Shown one piece after another: positions 19,091-29,004 of a stretch of DNA of 64,000 nt (position 1 is the stretch's first letter; every line of letters begins with the position of its first letter). Origin of the DNA: Corythucha ciliata (Eukaryota > Arthropoda > Insecta > Hemiptera > Tingidae); the NCBI GenBank assembly GCA_038030265.1, contig CM075941.1, positions 23,932,001-23,996,000 on the forward strand, read 5' to 3'. The position numbers and the translations under genes are program-made. The notes below the pieces were generated by a model. It ran no database searches. It saw nothing but the letters and a program-made list of their open reading frames with translations, and was not told the origin of the DNA.

Positions 19091-19309
19091 TGGCTGGGGG
19101 CGGGTTAGAGGCCCGGGGCAGACAAATTTATCGTGATTTAAGCCACAAATTACACATTTCACCTTTACGTGGCATTTCTTTGCAATGTGTCCAAACGTCG
19201 TAAGTAGGGACCCGTGGCGTGTATGAGGGTGCAGGATACCGAGATACCGGCCACGCCCGCTGGCCATTTTGTACCCGCCCCCCTCCGCCGGCCATTTTGT
19301 ACCCACCAC
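19091..19309 (-). pseudogene. CCHC zinc-knuckle fragment, retroelement Gag-like
   Basis: In frame with the YqaJ fragment, HIAKKCHVKVKCVICGLNHD then FVCPG has paired Cys/His knots as in BEL/Pao-type Gag or precursor proteins. The joint near 19085-19110 is C/G-rich and looks like a rearrangement, not a natural fusion. Upstream residues (GGGYKMASGRGR) are low-complexity. Confidence 0.45.
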
Positions 19310-19354
19310 TCCCAGATCGGCTAGCCCCGCCCCCCGGCCGCCCGCCCCCTGCTC

Positions 19355-19408
19355 GCTTCAGGATAGTCCATACGAGACAGACGCCTTAACCACTGGACCA
19401 CCGCGGTG
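19355..19408 (-). repeat. tRNA-derived SINE head (truncated)
   Basis: On the minus strand GGTGGTCCAGTGGTTAAGGC matches the D-arm and A box of a tRNA gene, but no B box follows at tRNA spacing; the sequence becomes GC-rich unrelated DNA. It is a fragment, not a functional tRNA gene. Confidence 0.4.
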
Positions 19409-19662
19409 AGTTGTAAGTACATGAGAATGGAAAGTATAGAAACCTCACACTCACGTAACACCCCCCCCCCCATTCAACCGGCCTACCAAGCACCCCCTCC
19501 CCGCTCGCAGGAACAAGGAAATACATAATAAAAAAGGAAGTTAAAAAAAAATTATTTCGCGTCGTTACAAAAGCGCCCGTGGTTTAGCGACTGTCGCTTT
19601 GATTTCTCGTCAAGTGCTGTGTACGTTAGAAAACCTGTATCGATGAGCTCTGAAGCTTCTCG

Positions 19663-19959
19663 CTAGAAGTCCAGCGTTGCGAAATCAAATGGGACAGAAT
19701 AGGTGCCCAGAGAATTTTCGAGCCGAAGTACCCGCGATGGATGAGTCCAGTATTTTGCGCTGAATGCAACACTGCCGAGGCCAATATGGTAGTGCACATC
19801 ACCGAAGTGCAGAGCCTTCTCAATCAGATTGAAATTGGATTTTAACAGTTCCCAAACATCACGGTCTATTTTAACTCCCACGTTGTCCTGTAACGGTGGA
19901 GTGCAGAATATCAGACTTGGGTAAGATAAATCCCATCGCATGTGAACTCGCTGCTTCAT
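19663..19959 (-). CDS. Hypothetical protein related to the 48025 and 2385 genes
   Basis: About 98 codons with no named domain. VGVKIDRDVWELLKSNFNLI then HIGLGSVAFSAKYWTH and SRVLRLENS follow the same two-part pattern (strand, acidic, Trp, helix ending in I-x-x-x-L; then strand, Ser, x-x-x-Trp, basic, hydrophobic) as the 106-residue protein at 48025-48345. Homology is inferred by eye. It lies next to LINE and integrase fragments, so it is probably a Polinton remnant. Confidence 0.4.
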   Translation of the reverse strand: MKQRVHMRWDLSYPSLIFCTPPLQDNVGVKIDRDVWELLKSNFNLIEKALHFGDVHYHIGLGSVAFSAKYWTHPSRVLRLENSLGTYSVPFDFATLDF

Positions 19960-19982
19960 GACGGACGAAGTGTACGCTGAGA

Positions 19983-20555
19983 CTACCTGTTGGCTCCTGC
20001 TCGCACCTGGCTCGCATCCGATGGTAGGATCGGAACGTGTGTAGGGGCCTTAACTCTTTGTGTCCGATTCGAAAGGTAAGACTCAAAAAGCTTCAAAGTT
20101 AATCCTCTAATACCATAAGCATACAACTTATTTAATAATACTTTGTGCTGCACACAATCAAAAGCCTTACTAATGTCCAGAAAAATCCCCATTAATTGAA
20201 AACCCTCATTACATTTCTGGGAAATTAATTTATTCAGTTGAAATAAAGCATGTTCTGTACTTAAATTATGTTGAAAACCAAATTGTCTCTTTGAGATTAT
20301 ATCCGATTTTTCCAGGAAAGATATTAACCTAGATTTAATACATTTTTCTAGAACTTTGGAAAGCGACAAGGTTAATGAGATTGGCCTATAATTGTCTTTT
20401 AAGCCCTTATCCCCTGACTTGAAAAGCGGAACTACAATGGAATTCTTGAACAGATCCGGATAAACACCCGTAGCAAAAACCAGATTAAAAATGTGCGATA
20501 AGATCATACTTATGAACGGACTAACCATTTTAAGAACCTTGAAGACTACCTTCAA
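19983..20555 (-). pseudogene. CR1/Jockey-group LINE reverse transcriptase fragment
   Basis: The N-terminal part of a LINE reverse transcriptase: NYRPISLTLSLSKVLEKCI, QFGFQHNLSTEHALFQLNKL, then FLDISKAFDCVQHKVLLNKL (motif A) and YLSNRTQRVKA. It is closely related to the LINE copy at 23693-30005. It ends near 19985, and its upstream end is lost near 20530 in a CTTCAAG-rich stretch just before Harbinger A. Confidence 0.8.
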
Positions 20556-20827
20556 CCTTCAAGACTGTGTACTTGAAGACTAACGGTAAAGGTAGGTCTA
20601 CACGGAGAGAGCTAGAGCGACGCTGATTGCGTAGAGCAGTGTCAGCCGCGTCTACACCATGAGCTAGAGTGAGAGCTAGAGTGAGCTTCCGAGACCGCTC
20701 TCGCTCTCGCTCTCACTGGTGATTGCGAGAGCAATTGACAGTGCGTCTACACCCCCCCCCTTTCTTGCAATTGCGCGAGAGCGAGATTCGTCGTAATTTC
20801 ACTCAGTAGTCTTCCGACCGTCTGATT

Positions 20828-21956
20828 ATGGGTTCGTCGAGGCAAAATCATGCTTGCGCAGCACTCGTGATTGTATTAATCATCAAAAGGAGACGAAAAC
20901 GACGTGTTTGGGTGAAAGAGTGGATTAAACAACGTAATCAATACGGTGTGTACAAGACCCTTCTTCCTGAGCTGATGGCGAGCGATCCGAGGGTCTACAC
21001 AAATTTCCTGCGATTGTCGGCCGCTAATTTTCAGGAGCTACTGACCATGATTTCCCCACTCATCAAAAAAGAGGATACTGTGATGAGAGAGTCGATACAA
21101 CCAGGAGAAAGATTAGCAGTAACGCTCAGATTTTTGGCTTCAGGTAAATGTAATTAATCTTGCGGCAAAGTTATGTTGAAAAATGAATAAAACTGTATTT
21201 ATGGAAATTGAAATTTACATGAAATTAGGTACATATTGCCCTTTTTTTCCAGGAGATTCGTATCATTCGCTGTCGTATTTATTCAGGATTCCTGTTCAAA
21301 CGATTTCGAAAATAATTCCGGAATGTTGTGACGCTATCTACACTTGTTTACAATCGTTCGTAAAGGTTAGTTTGTTCTGTCGGTGGTAGTCTGTAATTAG
21401 TGTTTGGAAAAAATGTGGTTTCGTCAGTACAAATTTCACTGGTCCAAGAAGCGGGGGTAGATGATCCAGTGGGCAATGGAGTCGATGAGACCGTCACATT
21501 TGAATCCATTTCCTCCACCTCCAGAACTGCGCGTTGAATCTTGAGTCTCGAGTTTTGTTTCGATTGGGGAGAATTTAAATTCCTCAGAGCTGATGCGACG
21601 AAATCTCCAAAAACTTGATCGTCGTCCTTCACTTGTAGTATCTGCAGTGCATTATCTAAAATGGCATCTTCTTTTTGCATGAGATTCTTCTTTTTAGTTA
21701 AAAGATTTTCTTTTTAGCTAAAAACTCATTGCAACGATATGCCCCTCCAGATGTTTTTGATCGGCCTGCTGAAAATGGAGATGACCTTTTGGGAACCTGG
21801 AGATCTGAAAGCTTGCCAGACAATTTACTTTTCCCACTGCAGTCATCTACTTCTAGGCATAATGTCAGCAATGCATGTAAAAAAATCAGAGAAGAATTTA
21901 AAGAATATTTTGTTTCTTCCCAAGGTGAACTGCCTTGGCAATATAAATCCATCTGA
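20828..21956 (+). pseudogene. Harbinger A transposase, catalytic core deleted
   Basis: Exon 1 (20828-21143) holds a basic start and the N-terminal helix domain ending ERLAVTLRFLASG. Exon 2 (21253-21365, in phase, after acceptor TTTTTTTCCAG) reads GDSYHSLSYLFRIPVQTISK. The last piece (21722-21956) reads NSLQRYAPPDVFDRP then WRSESLPDNLLF and ends QYKSI. The D-D-E region expected between exon 2 and the last piece is absent; that space holds the minus-strand BESS exon. Confidence 0.82.
21348..21700 (-). CDS. Harbinger A partner gene, BESS exon
   Basis: The C-terminal exon of a MADF-BESS protein. DDDQVFGDFVASALRNLNSP is a BESS-type motif (a short two-helix protein-interaction domain), followed by a Ser/Thr-rich tail. 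It lies inside the transposase gene on the opposite strand and overlaps transposase exon 2 by 18 bases. The MADF exon of the same gene is at 22108-22458, on the far side of the transposase's last piece. Confidence 0.7.
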
Positions 21957-22107
21957 AGGGAAACAACTTCTCTCTGTAATTAATTAATAATAACTCCAAT
22001 TTTGTTTGTTCAACATTGTGCAATAAAAAAGTTATCTTTAACGTTATTTTTCTCTTTACTACCTCACCAAATTACTAAAACTACTAAAACTTACTAAAAC
22101 TACTCAC

Positions 22108-22458
22108 CAAATTACTGGTCGTCTGTTGTTCAATTCTGCTGGACGTGACCATGAATTGCAAGGCGTCGAAAAACTGCCATCCGCTTTTATAAACGTCGTC
22201 CGTCCCACTGCCACTCTTCCGCTTCTTGATTTTTCTCAATTCGCTGTTGAGTTGCGTCCTTGTATTGTGAAGTTTCCTCCCGATTTCTTTGGCATCTGTA
22301 GCAAATTCATTCGCCAGAGCCGCGGTGGAAACTGCTCTCCTGCTTCGGTCCTTGTATACATCGGAGGATACATCCCAAAGCTCGGGATACGCCTCCAAGC
22401 GGCTGATAAAACTTTCCGTTTCCTCTTTCGTCCACTGCCGACCCGAATTATTCGCCAT
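22108..22458 (-). CDS. Harbinger A partner gene, MADF exon
   Basis: A MADF (Myb/SANT-like in Adf-1) DNA-binding exon. RQWTKEETESFISRLEAYPE then LWDVSSDVYKDRSRR and FATDAKEIGRKLHNTRTQL give the three helices. It ends KSGWQFFDALQFM and a donor (TTGGTGAGTAG) at 22107. Met at 22458 is preferred over 22533 because the domain starts right after it. The protein would help the transposase find DNA, as known for Harbinger Myb-like partners. Confidence 0.8.
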
Positions 22459-22852
22459 CGCTCTAGCAACTAGTTTCCGACAGGTGAAACTTCTCGAGTC
22501 TGATTCCGAGATCACTTGCAGTGCCGTCCACACGTCGAGAGGGAAGGGGAAACGCTAGAGCCCGAGAGCACCTCGAGAGTGCTCTCGCAACTACTCTAGG
22601 GTACTCTAGGGGGCGTCCAGACTTCTCTCGAGAGCTCTAGCTCTCGCTCTACCGCAATAAGTGTCCCCGTGTAGACCTACCTTAAAGGCATTTCCGTTAC
22701 ACTCTGAGCCACAAGAGAAAGGTGGAGTTAACTCAGTCGACCTGTTTTTCTACTTCCAATGGTCGACGAAGGAACTCTCGAGTCATGTGTACTGTCAAAA
22801 CCGAGCCAACGTAAAAGAAATTTGCTTCCTCGTTTTCTCATCACCTTTTCAA

Positions 22853-23480
22853 TTAAATATTCATCACGAACGCGAGTTTGTATCTTTTCCTCCTTTTAAA
22901 CTTTGCAAATATATCCTGATTGTGATAACCTGTAATGCTGTAAAGAGGAACATCTCGATCGTGTACTTCCATAGTGAATTGTTCGTTCGTATAATTCGGC
23001 AGGTAACTTTTACCAAATAAATGCTTGTAACGACATAGCCTGACTCGGTCACCTACGCGAAATCGGGGTTGACGGCGACGGCTTTTTCTCACACCCAATC
23101 GATTTGAGCGTTTGATAATTAATTCCTCACCGTTCTTTGTAACATCATTAGGTTTCATGCCTATGCTGCGGTGATACCTGCTATTAAACTGTTCAACGAG
23201 CATTGGGAGGATGCTTACACACTTGTAATGACCTTGCAAACTGAATTGTTTCCACACAAGACTTTTCAAGGAACGGATGTACCTTTCTATTATATTACCC
23301 TTCACTACACTTCCCGTTGAATAATGTTTTATATTTCGCTCCTTCATCAATTTCTGGAAATGTTGATTTTAAAATTCTTTCCCATGATCGGTCTGTAAAT
23401 GTCGTGGATGCATGAAACTCGAGTTTTCATCGAGAATTTTCCTCATAGCCTTGGTAACTTCAATGCCTGTTTTAGTTTAG
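22853..23480 (-). pseudogene. Polinton-type integrase, C-terminal two thirds
   Basis: A retroviral-like (rve) integrase. HLQTDHGKEF holds the second catalytic Asp (in-frame TAA just after, near 23370). IKHYSTGSVVKGNIIERYIR holds the Glu, and VGDRVRLCRYKHLFGKSYLP then YTNEQFTMEV is the C-terminal SH3-like part. These match Polinton integrases better than LTR elements. The first Asp is missing, and the end beyond YSITGY diverges. It lies between Harbinger A and the LINE tail. Confidence 0.82.
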
Positions 23481-23692
23481 GCTCGCAATAAGCCCCTTTA
23501 TCTCAATTATCAAGAGGAGTACTTTTCAACAAAGCACTGAGAAGGAATAAGAAGAAAGTATGTTTACAATAAATTGATAGTTTATTACGTTTGATAAAAC
23601 TGACAATTTTGAACATACTGTATTTTATATGTATATTTATACAGTTAAAAAAAAAATGTGAACTTACAAGTAGTGCGGTGGTCACTGGTAAG

Positions 23693-25089
23693 TAAGTAAG
23701 TTTTATTTTGGAAAAAAACATGAATAAATAAAAGGAAAACTCCAATTTACAATAATAATTACATCACCAGCCCTATTAGAAGTTCAAAGAACTTGTGCAA
23801 TAGGGCCGAGTTGGTTGAAAAGACGGTCAGCAGAGCCACAAGAGCTTAAAAAAACAATCTACACAAACCAATTAGGTGAAAATACTATACAAATTAAAAA
23901 AAAAAAAAAAACAACAAGGGCAAGTACAAAGTAATAAGTTACACAAATTAATAACAAAAAATATTTCTTATAGCTTCAGCTAGCGAGTGAGGTGTGTGCT
24001 GTGCAATGTTCAGACAGTTATTGTAGGAAAAAATAAGGGCTTGATCGTAAGCGTTGCGCCTTTAAAATTCAGTATTACATTTAGGGATTCTAATATTCGA
24101 AAGAGTGGCAGATCTCAAATGTCCGATGATACTCTTATGCTCTTCCTTAATGCTAGTCTTAGAAATATGCAAAGACGATATAAGCAAAAAAAGCTGCTTA
24201 ACATTCAAGATACCTAATTCTTTGTATAATTTTCCTGTTGGGTAACGGGGAGGTTTTTTAAATAACATTTTTAGGATACAGTTCTGTACCGTTTGTAAGG
24301 TTTTCAAATTAGTCCAAGTGCTACCCCATACAATAATGCCATACCGAATGATAGATTCCACTAGTGCAAAGTAAACAGTTTTACGTTCAATATAGGACAA
24401 TAACTTAGTTAGAATTTTACATGGATAAAATAACTTACGTAGCCTGTTACTAACCGATCTAATATGTGATTTAAATTTCAACTGGTGGTCTATAGTGACC
24501 CCCAAGTATTTGCACTCTGTGGTCATCTGTAAGTCACTACAAATACAAGACTTCGAGAAGACACAAGATACACTTTCATGGAATTTCAAGCTCAACTTAA
24601 CTTGTTTCACACAAGGGGAAATTTTAAATTTAATAGCCCATGATTTATTAACATTGAGACAGATATAATTACAGTCTAGCCATTTCTTAAGTACGAATAA
24701 ATCCATATTTATTGAGTTCTCCAGATCAACCAAATCATCTCCCCAATAAATTAGCGCAATATCATCCGCAAAAGCAAATATTTCTCCCGATAGGTTAAGA
24801 TGTAGGACTTCATTTATATACAACAAAAATAGGATAGGCCCCAAAACCGTTCCTTGAGGAACCCCGAAAGTAACTTGTTCAGTAGAGCTCAAACTACCAG
24901 AGACTCTTGTTACTTGAGTTCTACCTTCAAGATATGATCTAAGCAAATCAAGAGCAACCCCTCTAACTCCACAAGCAAATAATTTTTCCAATAACAGGCC
25001 ATGATGAACAGAGTCAAATGCTTTTTTAATGTCTAGGAAAAGTCCTACTACATGTTTTCCTCGATCGAGCTTTTCCGATACCAAGTTAT
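23693..25089 (-). mobile_element. LINE A (CR1/Jockey group), 3' part
   Basis: The 3' segment of a LINE whose 5' part is at 29488-30005. The frame 24062-25085 reads FLDIKKAFDSVHHGLLLEKL (motif A), FGVPQGTVLGPILFLLYINE (motif B) and EIFAFADDIALIYW (motif C, FADD), then the thumb region with YGIIVWGSTWTN and a tail. No stop occurs in this part. The 3' untranslated region ends with AATAAAACTTACTTACTT near 23693, a microsatellite-like tail. The gene is interrupted at codons for VNN-LV by the LTR/virus insertion. Confidence 0.87.
25086..25089. repeat. Target-site duplication of the LTR/virus insert (left)
   Basis: TTAT (ATAA on the minus strand) at 25086-25089 is repeated at 29488-29491. Removing 25090-29487 and one copy restores the LINE reading frame through the conserved F-K-V-N-N-L stretch. 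Confidence 0.85.
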
Positions 25090-25177
25090 TGTAACGAATA
25101 CACACAAATGCATGGGCAACTTCACCCTTTTCCTTTTTTACAAAAACCATTTAAGTCCTTATCCTTAATTATTATTC
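25090..25177 (-). repeat. 3' LTR remnant (last 88 bp of the LTR)
   Basis: Matches 29005-29092 with two substitutions, then diverges abruptly. On the minus strand it ends GTTACA at the LINE junction, the inverted partner of the TGTAAC that opens the 5' LTR. It therefore carries the terminal bases an integrase needs, although the upstream part of the LTR is absent. Viral sequence begins directly next to it. Confidence 0.85.
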
Positions 25178-26368
25178 GTATAAATCTACATCCTCTACAT
25201 AAGACTTAGTATCTGTGTTTATAATCTTAGAAAAAGCCCAACCCCACTTACTTCTAAACTTCTTATCTAAAACCACCGCTGATGGGGCCCCGCCGGAGGT
25301 ACCCCAGCGCATCGGGTCATTACAGTAATCCTTAAAATTTAAAAATCTAGGAATAGGACTAAAGTAGTTTAAAAATGAGCTGAATTGTCTGTCGACGAAT
25401 TCAGGCGTGCCAAGGTCCGGCTTGGGACTCACCCACTTCTTGACGTCCGCGACAATGTCTTCCTTCCGGTTAGGTGCTCTAGCTCCGAGAGCATGTAGGT
25501 GTAAGAGCCACTTGTACTGAATGCCTTCAGTGAAAACCCATGGAAAGTAGAATGAACTTACCTTCGATAGGTGGGCCCTCAAATAATCACTTTTTGTGTT
25601 TGGTGCGTACTTCTGGGCCTTCTGGGCCCACAGCAGCTTCTTTTTAAGGATGTTCAATATTCCGAGGAAGGATTGTGGTATGTAATGTTGTCCGCTCGAT
25701 CTAATTTAGCAGTAATACAGGTATAATGGTTGTGAATATGAAGTACCCATTATGGGCCATCCGGGCGGGAGCTCAACACTAAATCTGGTCAATGCTTCGA
25801 TTTCGGGGTCCGGCTTGGGGGTGTACTCGAGCTTCTTGAGCTCGTCCACCAAGACGCGGGGGACCGTGACCTTCAACATTTTGCAGAGGGGTGTTGAATT
25901 GTTCTTTTTGAATGGATTGGTTGCTAATCTGATTATATCGTCCCTTCCTTCGGTTATGAAGTCCTCCATTAAGTTAGAGTCTAAGCCCCATCTTCTGTCG
26001 GTTGGTCCGACGTACTTGGAGCCCCTGGTGGTATTATCGATGAATTGGTGAGTTGTGCCTCCACCTGTTTCTTCCTTTCTTCTTCTGGTTTCTTTTCGTC
26101 CCGAGGCTTCATCATCTGCTCCAACCTCGGAACTACCTTCTCTTTCACCACGGTCGATGTCAGGTTGGCCACTTGTTCCTTCGCTTTGTCTGACAGGCCC
26201 AAATCCTCCGCTAATCTGTCCAGTGCTTCTAGGCCAGCTGTCTGTATGGCCGCCTGTGGGTTCATCGTCTTCAAACCCTGCTGGAGGCCCTTCACTAGTG
26301 GTTCCAACACGTACCTCTTTGCCCGTGAGTAGACCGCCTGTCCCCCTTGGACTAAAAAATTCAGCCAC
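25172..26368 (-). pseudogene. Totivirus-like RNA polymerase, N-terminal part (endogenous)
   Basis: The second viral frame, -1 relative to the capsid frame. It opens after a TGA only a few codons upstream of a slippery site and runs about 220 codons to an in-frame TAA (25706-25708). It then stays open to 25172. The latter part reads FLNYFSPIPRFLNF and RWGTSGGAPSAVV, which I take as the region upstream of the polymerase palm of toti-like viruses. The palm, including GDD, is absent because the viral sequence stops at the LTR remnant. The first part is low-complexity (Gly, Glu, Arg) and overlaps the capsid frame. Confidence 0.72.
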
Positions 26369-28722
26369 TGTGGTGGGTCAGGATATTTAAGGTCTGACGT
26401 AACAAAAAGGACATCTCTCAATGAGTTGTCAAACCCAGAGCCTATCACCTTGATGGAACGTTTTCCATCCGACCACATCGGGTACGTGTTGGTTTGTTGG
26501 GACCAACATTGAGACATGAATGTCGATCCTGAAGTCAGGACAAATTGGTTCGTCCTGATGAAAGTCGTTTGTGAGTCCTCACCCCATAGGATGGCTGCGC
26601 CGTTTGTGAGCTCGCCTATCACGGGGGTAAGGGCAAACACTACTGGGGGATTCAAAGTTAACACCATCTTGCTAGTGCTGGCTATCTTGAACATGCCGTT
26701 GGTGTCAGATATGTTCATCACAGGCATGCGTCTTCCGTTGACTAATTCCCCGTGCATAGGAACTTGTTGATTTTGAAAAGACGGTAAACCCATGTTGTTA
26801 ACCCACTGGAGGAATGGACCAAACATGATGGGGGCGGTGCTGTTGAGCTGTTGGTCGGTAATTGATATGTCGTAGTAGTCTTGGACTGATTCCCATGTCC
26901 TGTCTACTCCGTATTCTATTACATTATTTAAATCGACTCCGATCACCGTCCAAGCCGATATTATTTTCATCATTTTCCGGATATATGTGTTGTCTATTTG
27001 TTCATCTACGGGGCTGAGAGAACTGAGCGTGGCCAGGGATAGATCTGAATTTGCGGCCCAGTAGGTCATCGTCATCGCCAGAGTCAGACCATGTTGAACC
27101 ACAAAACTGTACAGTCCATAGTGAGACAAAGGCGATAGTATTTGTTCGTGCGTTTCGATTAGGCCCATTGTCATTCCGAGCCTCATCTCGGTGCTGGTGG
27201 TTTCTATGCTGTAATTTGGTAAACCGGACACGTCAGTCCCATCCCAATAAACGTAGGAGTACACAACTTGCGCGTATTCCGAGTCTCTGGGCTCCATCAA
27301 CCATTGTTCAGTCACTGATGTTGCTATGTGACCAGTCGCATAAGTCATGAAACAATCACGATACGAAAAGTTGTATCCCGATAGACGAGACCTGGCGGCT
27401 GTATTGTCTGCTGCTGTGCTCTTGTCATCGGTGGCCGATTTCCAAAACCACTTACAACGTATGTACATGTTTTTCTTCTCATCAAGTGGGCCTTCCTCAG
27501 TTCCCCACGCTCCGTAAGAGGCTATGTCAGGGCTGTCCCATTGCGTTCGACCAACACCGAGGGTGAAGTTGTCACAAAACGTTGCTGATACAGACAAGAC
27601 TCTACCAACAACGCGGGACGTGCAGGTATGTTTTTCGATATATTTCCATGCTTTCAAACAGTCTGCTCCCATTCTGTCGAAATCTATTGTTGCCGATTTA
27701 TTGTTGAACCAGTTTTTCCATATCTCTGAAAGATTATGTATTTGTGGATTATCTGATATACGGTGCCACACTGGATAATTCCTATTCCCGATGCGTATCT
27801 TTGGTAGTGTGTTAGGGCCTCCTGACTCCGTGAGAATTAACATAGCGTGTAATGGACCCGGGATAAAGACTGAGTTACAGGTGGGCATTATCGATTGGTA
27901 TGTTTCCGAGGTGGGTGGGGACGCGGTCGCGTTCTTGTACTTTTGCCTCCATGCGTAGGCTACTTGTCCGGACCAAAAATTTGAATCCAGGTGTGATATG
28001 GTGTAGGGCACTAACGCGGTGGCGCTCAAAAGTTCTGGTTGACATGGAATGCCCGTCCAGGTTCTATCAATATCTGTTTGGTTAAAACATTTCTGTAGGT
28101 CAGCTGGTGGGTTGGCAGTTGCCATGCCCTTATGTGTCATGTATTGGTTCCAAACGTCCACTGTTACTATTAATAATTTTGAATCTGTGTTAAATGGAGC
28201 CGGACTTTCTAATTTTGTCATACCGGTCAACGAAGTGGGCAGGTTTATAGCGCGCCGTATGATACGTCGTGAAGTTGGGTCATAGGTCAAGTCCTTGTAA
28301 CACAAGGATAGTGTCAGACACGTCAATCTTAATAGCGGTGCTTCGTCGTTAGGAGTGTTTTTTTGCACCCTCAACCGCTGGGCCAATGCAACCAGTGTGC
28401 TGGGGTCAGTCGTGCCGTATCCTTTCTGCAGTGACAGTGCTCCCGCCATTGGAGAAGGGGAATCGGCTTGTGCAATTAGAAATGAATGTTTAGCTGTGAA
28501 ACTAACCGGATCAATAACATCCGGGGAATAAGTGATAGAACAGACGCGCACGGGTATTCTGTCAATGGCGGTTCCGGCGTCATACTTCGGTTTAGGGGCA
28601 GCCTGGTTATGGTCAGGTGGGGCTTCAACCTTCTGGGGGCCTAGCAGTGTTTCGGACAACAGCGGTTCTAAACATAAATTAACAAATGATGATGAACTAG
28701 CTTCAGACGGGATGACGGACAC
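25981..28722 (-). CDS. Totivirus-like capsid protein frame (endogenous viral element)
   Basis: 913 open codons without a stop or frameshift. Length, lack of motifs of cellular enzymes, position 5' of a -1 overlapping polymerase frame and a C-terminal helical, charged tail fit the coat protein of a toti-like double-stranded RNA virus. No ATG opens the frame: a TAG lies at 28732-28734 and the first internal Met is about 90 codons in. The viral start codon is therefore lost or lies in another phase. An unbroken 2.7 kb frame suggests recent integration or selection. Confidence 0.7.
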   Translation of the reverse strand: MSVIPSEASSSSFVNLCLEPLLSETLLGPQKVEAPPDHNQAAPKPKYDAGTAIDRIPVRVCSITYSPDVIDPVSFTAKHSFLIAQADSPSPMAGALSLQKGYGTTDPSTLVALAQRLRVQKNTPNDEAPLLRLTCLTLSLCYKDLTYDPTSRRIIRRAINLPTSLTGMTKLESPAPFNTDSKLLIVTVDVWNQYMTHKGMATANPPADLQKCFNQTDIDRTWTGIPCQPELLSATALVPYTISHLDSNFWSGQVAYAWRQKYKNATASPPTSETYQSIMPTCNSVFIPGPLHAMLILTESGGPNTLPKIRIGNRNYPVWHRISDNPQIHNLSEIWKNWFNNKSATIDFDRMGADCLKAWKYIEKHTCTSRVVGRVLSVSATFCDNFTLGVGRTQWDSPDIASYGAWGTEEGPLDEKKNMYIRCKWFWKSATDDKSTAADNTAARSRLSGYNFSYRDCFMTYATGHIATSVTEQWLMEPRDSEYAQVVYSYVYWDGTDVSGLPNYSIETTSTEMRLGMTMGLIETHEQILSPLSHYGLYSFVVQHGLTLAMTMTYWAANSDLSLATLSSLSPVDEQIDNTYIRKMMKIISAWTVIGVDLNNVIEYGVDRTWESVQDYYDISITDQQLNSTAPIMFGPFLQWVNNMGLPSFQNQQVPMHGELVNGRRMPVMNISDTNGMFKIASTSKMVLTLNPPVVFALTPVIGELTNGAAILWGEDSQTTFIRTNQFVLTSGSTFMSQCWSQQTNTYPMWSDGKRSIKVIGSGFDNSLRDVLFVTSDLKYPDPPQWLNFLVQGGQAVYSRAKRYVLEPLVKGLQQGLKTMNPQAAIQTAGLEALDRLAEDLGLSDKAKEQVANLTSTVVKEKVVPRLEQMMKPRDEKKPEEERKKQVEAQLTNSSIIPPGAPSTSDQPTEDGA
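26353..26359 (-). promoter_or_regulatory. -1 ribosomal frameshift heptamer
   Basis: On the minus strand T-TTT-TTA in capsid phase (codons AAT TTT TTA), a canonical X-XXY-YYZ slippery site. The polymerase frame opens 12 bases before the codon that precedes it, after a TGA, which is the expected arrangement. A downstream pseudoknot was not resolved by eye. Confidence 0.72.
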
Positions 28723-29004
28723 ACTGCTGCCCTACAGACCTATCGAGTCACTTGGGACTTTTGTCAGTTTAGCGGACTGGCAATCGAGGTACGACGCTAC
28801 GTGTTCACTGCGATTTAATACGAAACGGAAAACTGATTATTGTGTTTTGATGTGTTTGAGCTAAAATGGAAAACGATCAAAACGCACCTTTATTCGAGAA
28901 CATTGACCTTCGGCCGACCACCGTTAGTAGATGTAACTCAAAAACTGTTATTGCTTTATTGTTGTCCTTTTTTATGATTTTAATTACAAGTTTTGTATTT
29001 GTAG

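Larger units (their letters stand above)
20590..22682 (+). mobile_element. PIF/Harbinger element A (internally deleted)
   Basis: Perfect 16-bp terminal inverted repeats (AGGTAGGTCTACACGG) flanked by TAA at 20587-20589 and 22683-22685, the TWA duplication of the superfamily. Both ends carry GAGAGCTAGAG-type subterminal repeats. Plus-strand transposase exons alternate with minus-strand MADF-BESS exons. The catalytic DDE part of the transposase is deleted, so the copy is non-autonomous. Confidence 0.9.

Noticed and set aside
25752..28864. Plus-strand open frames opposite the capsid frame
   Set aside because: Low-complexity reverse-frame shadows of the viral capsid and polymerase frames.
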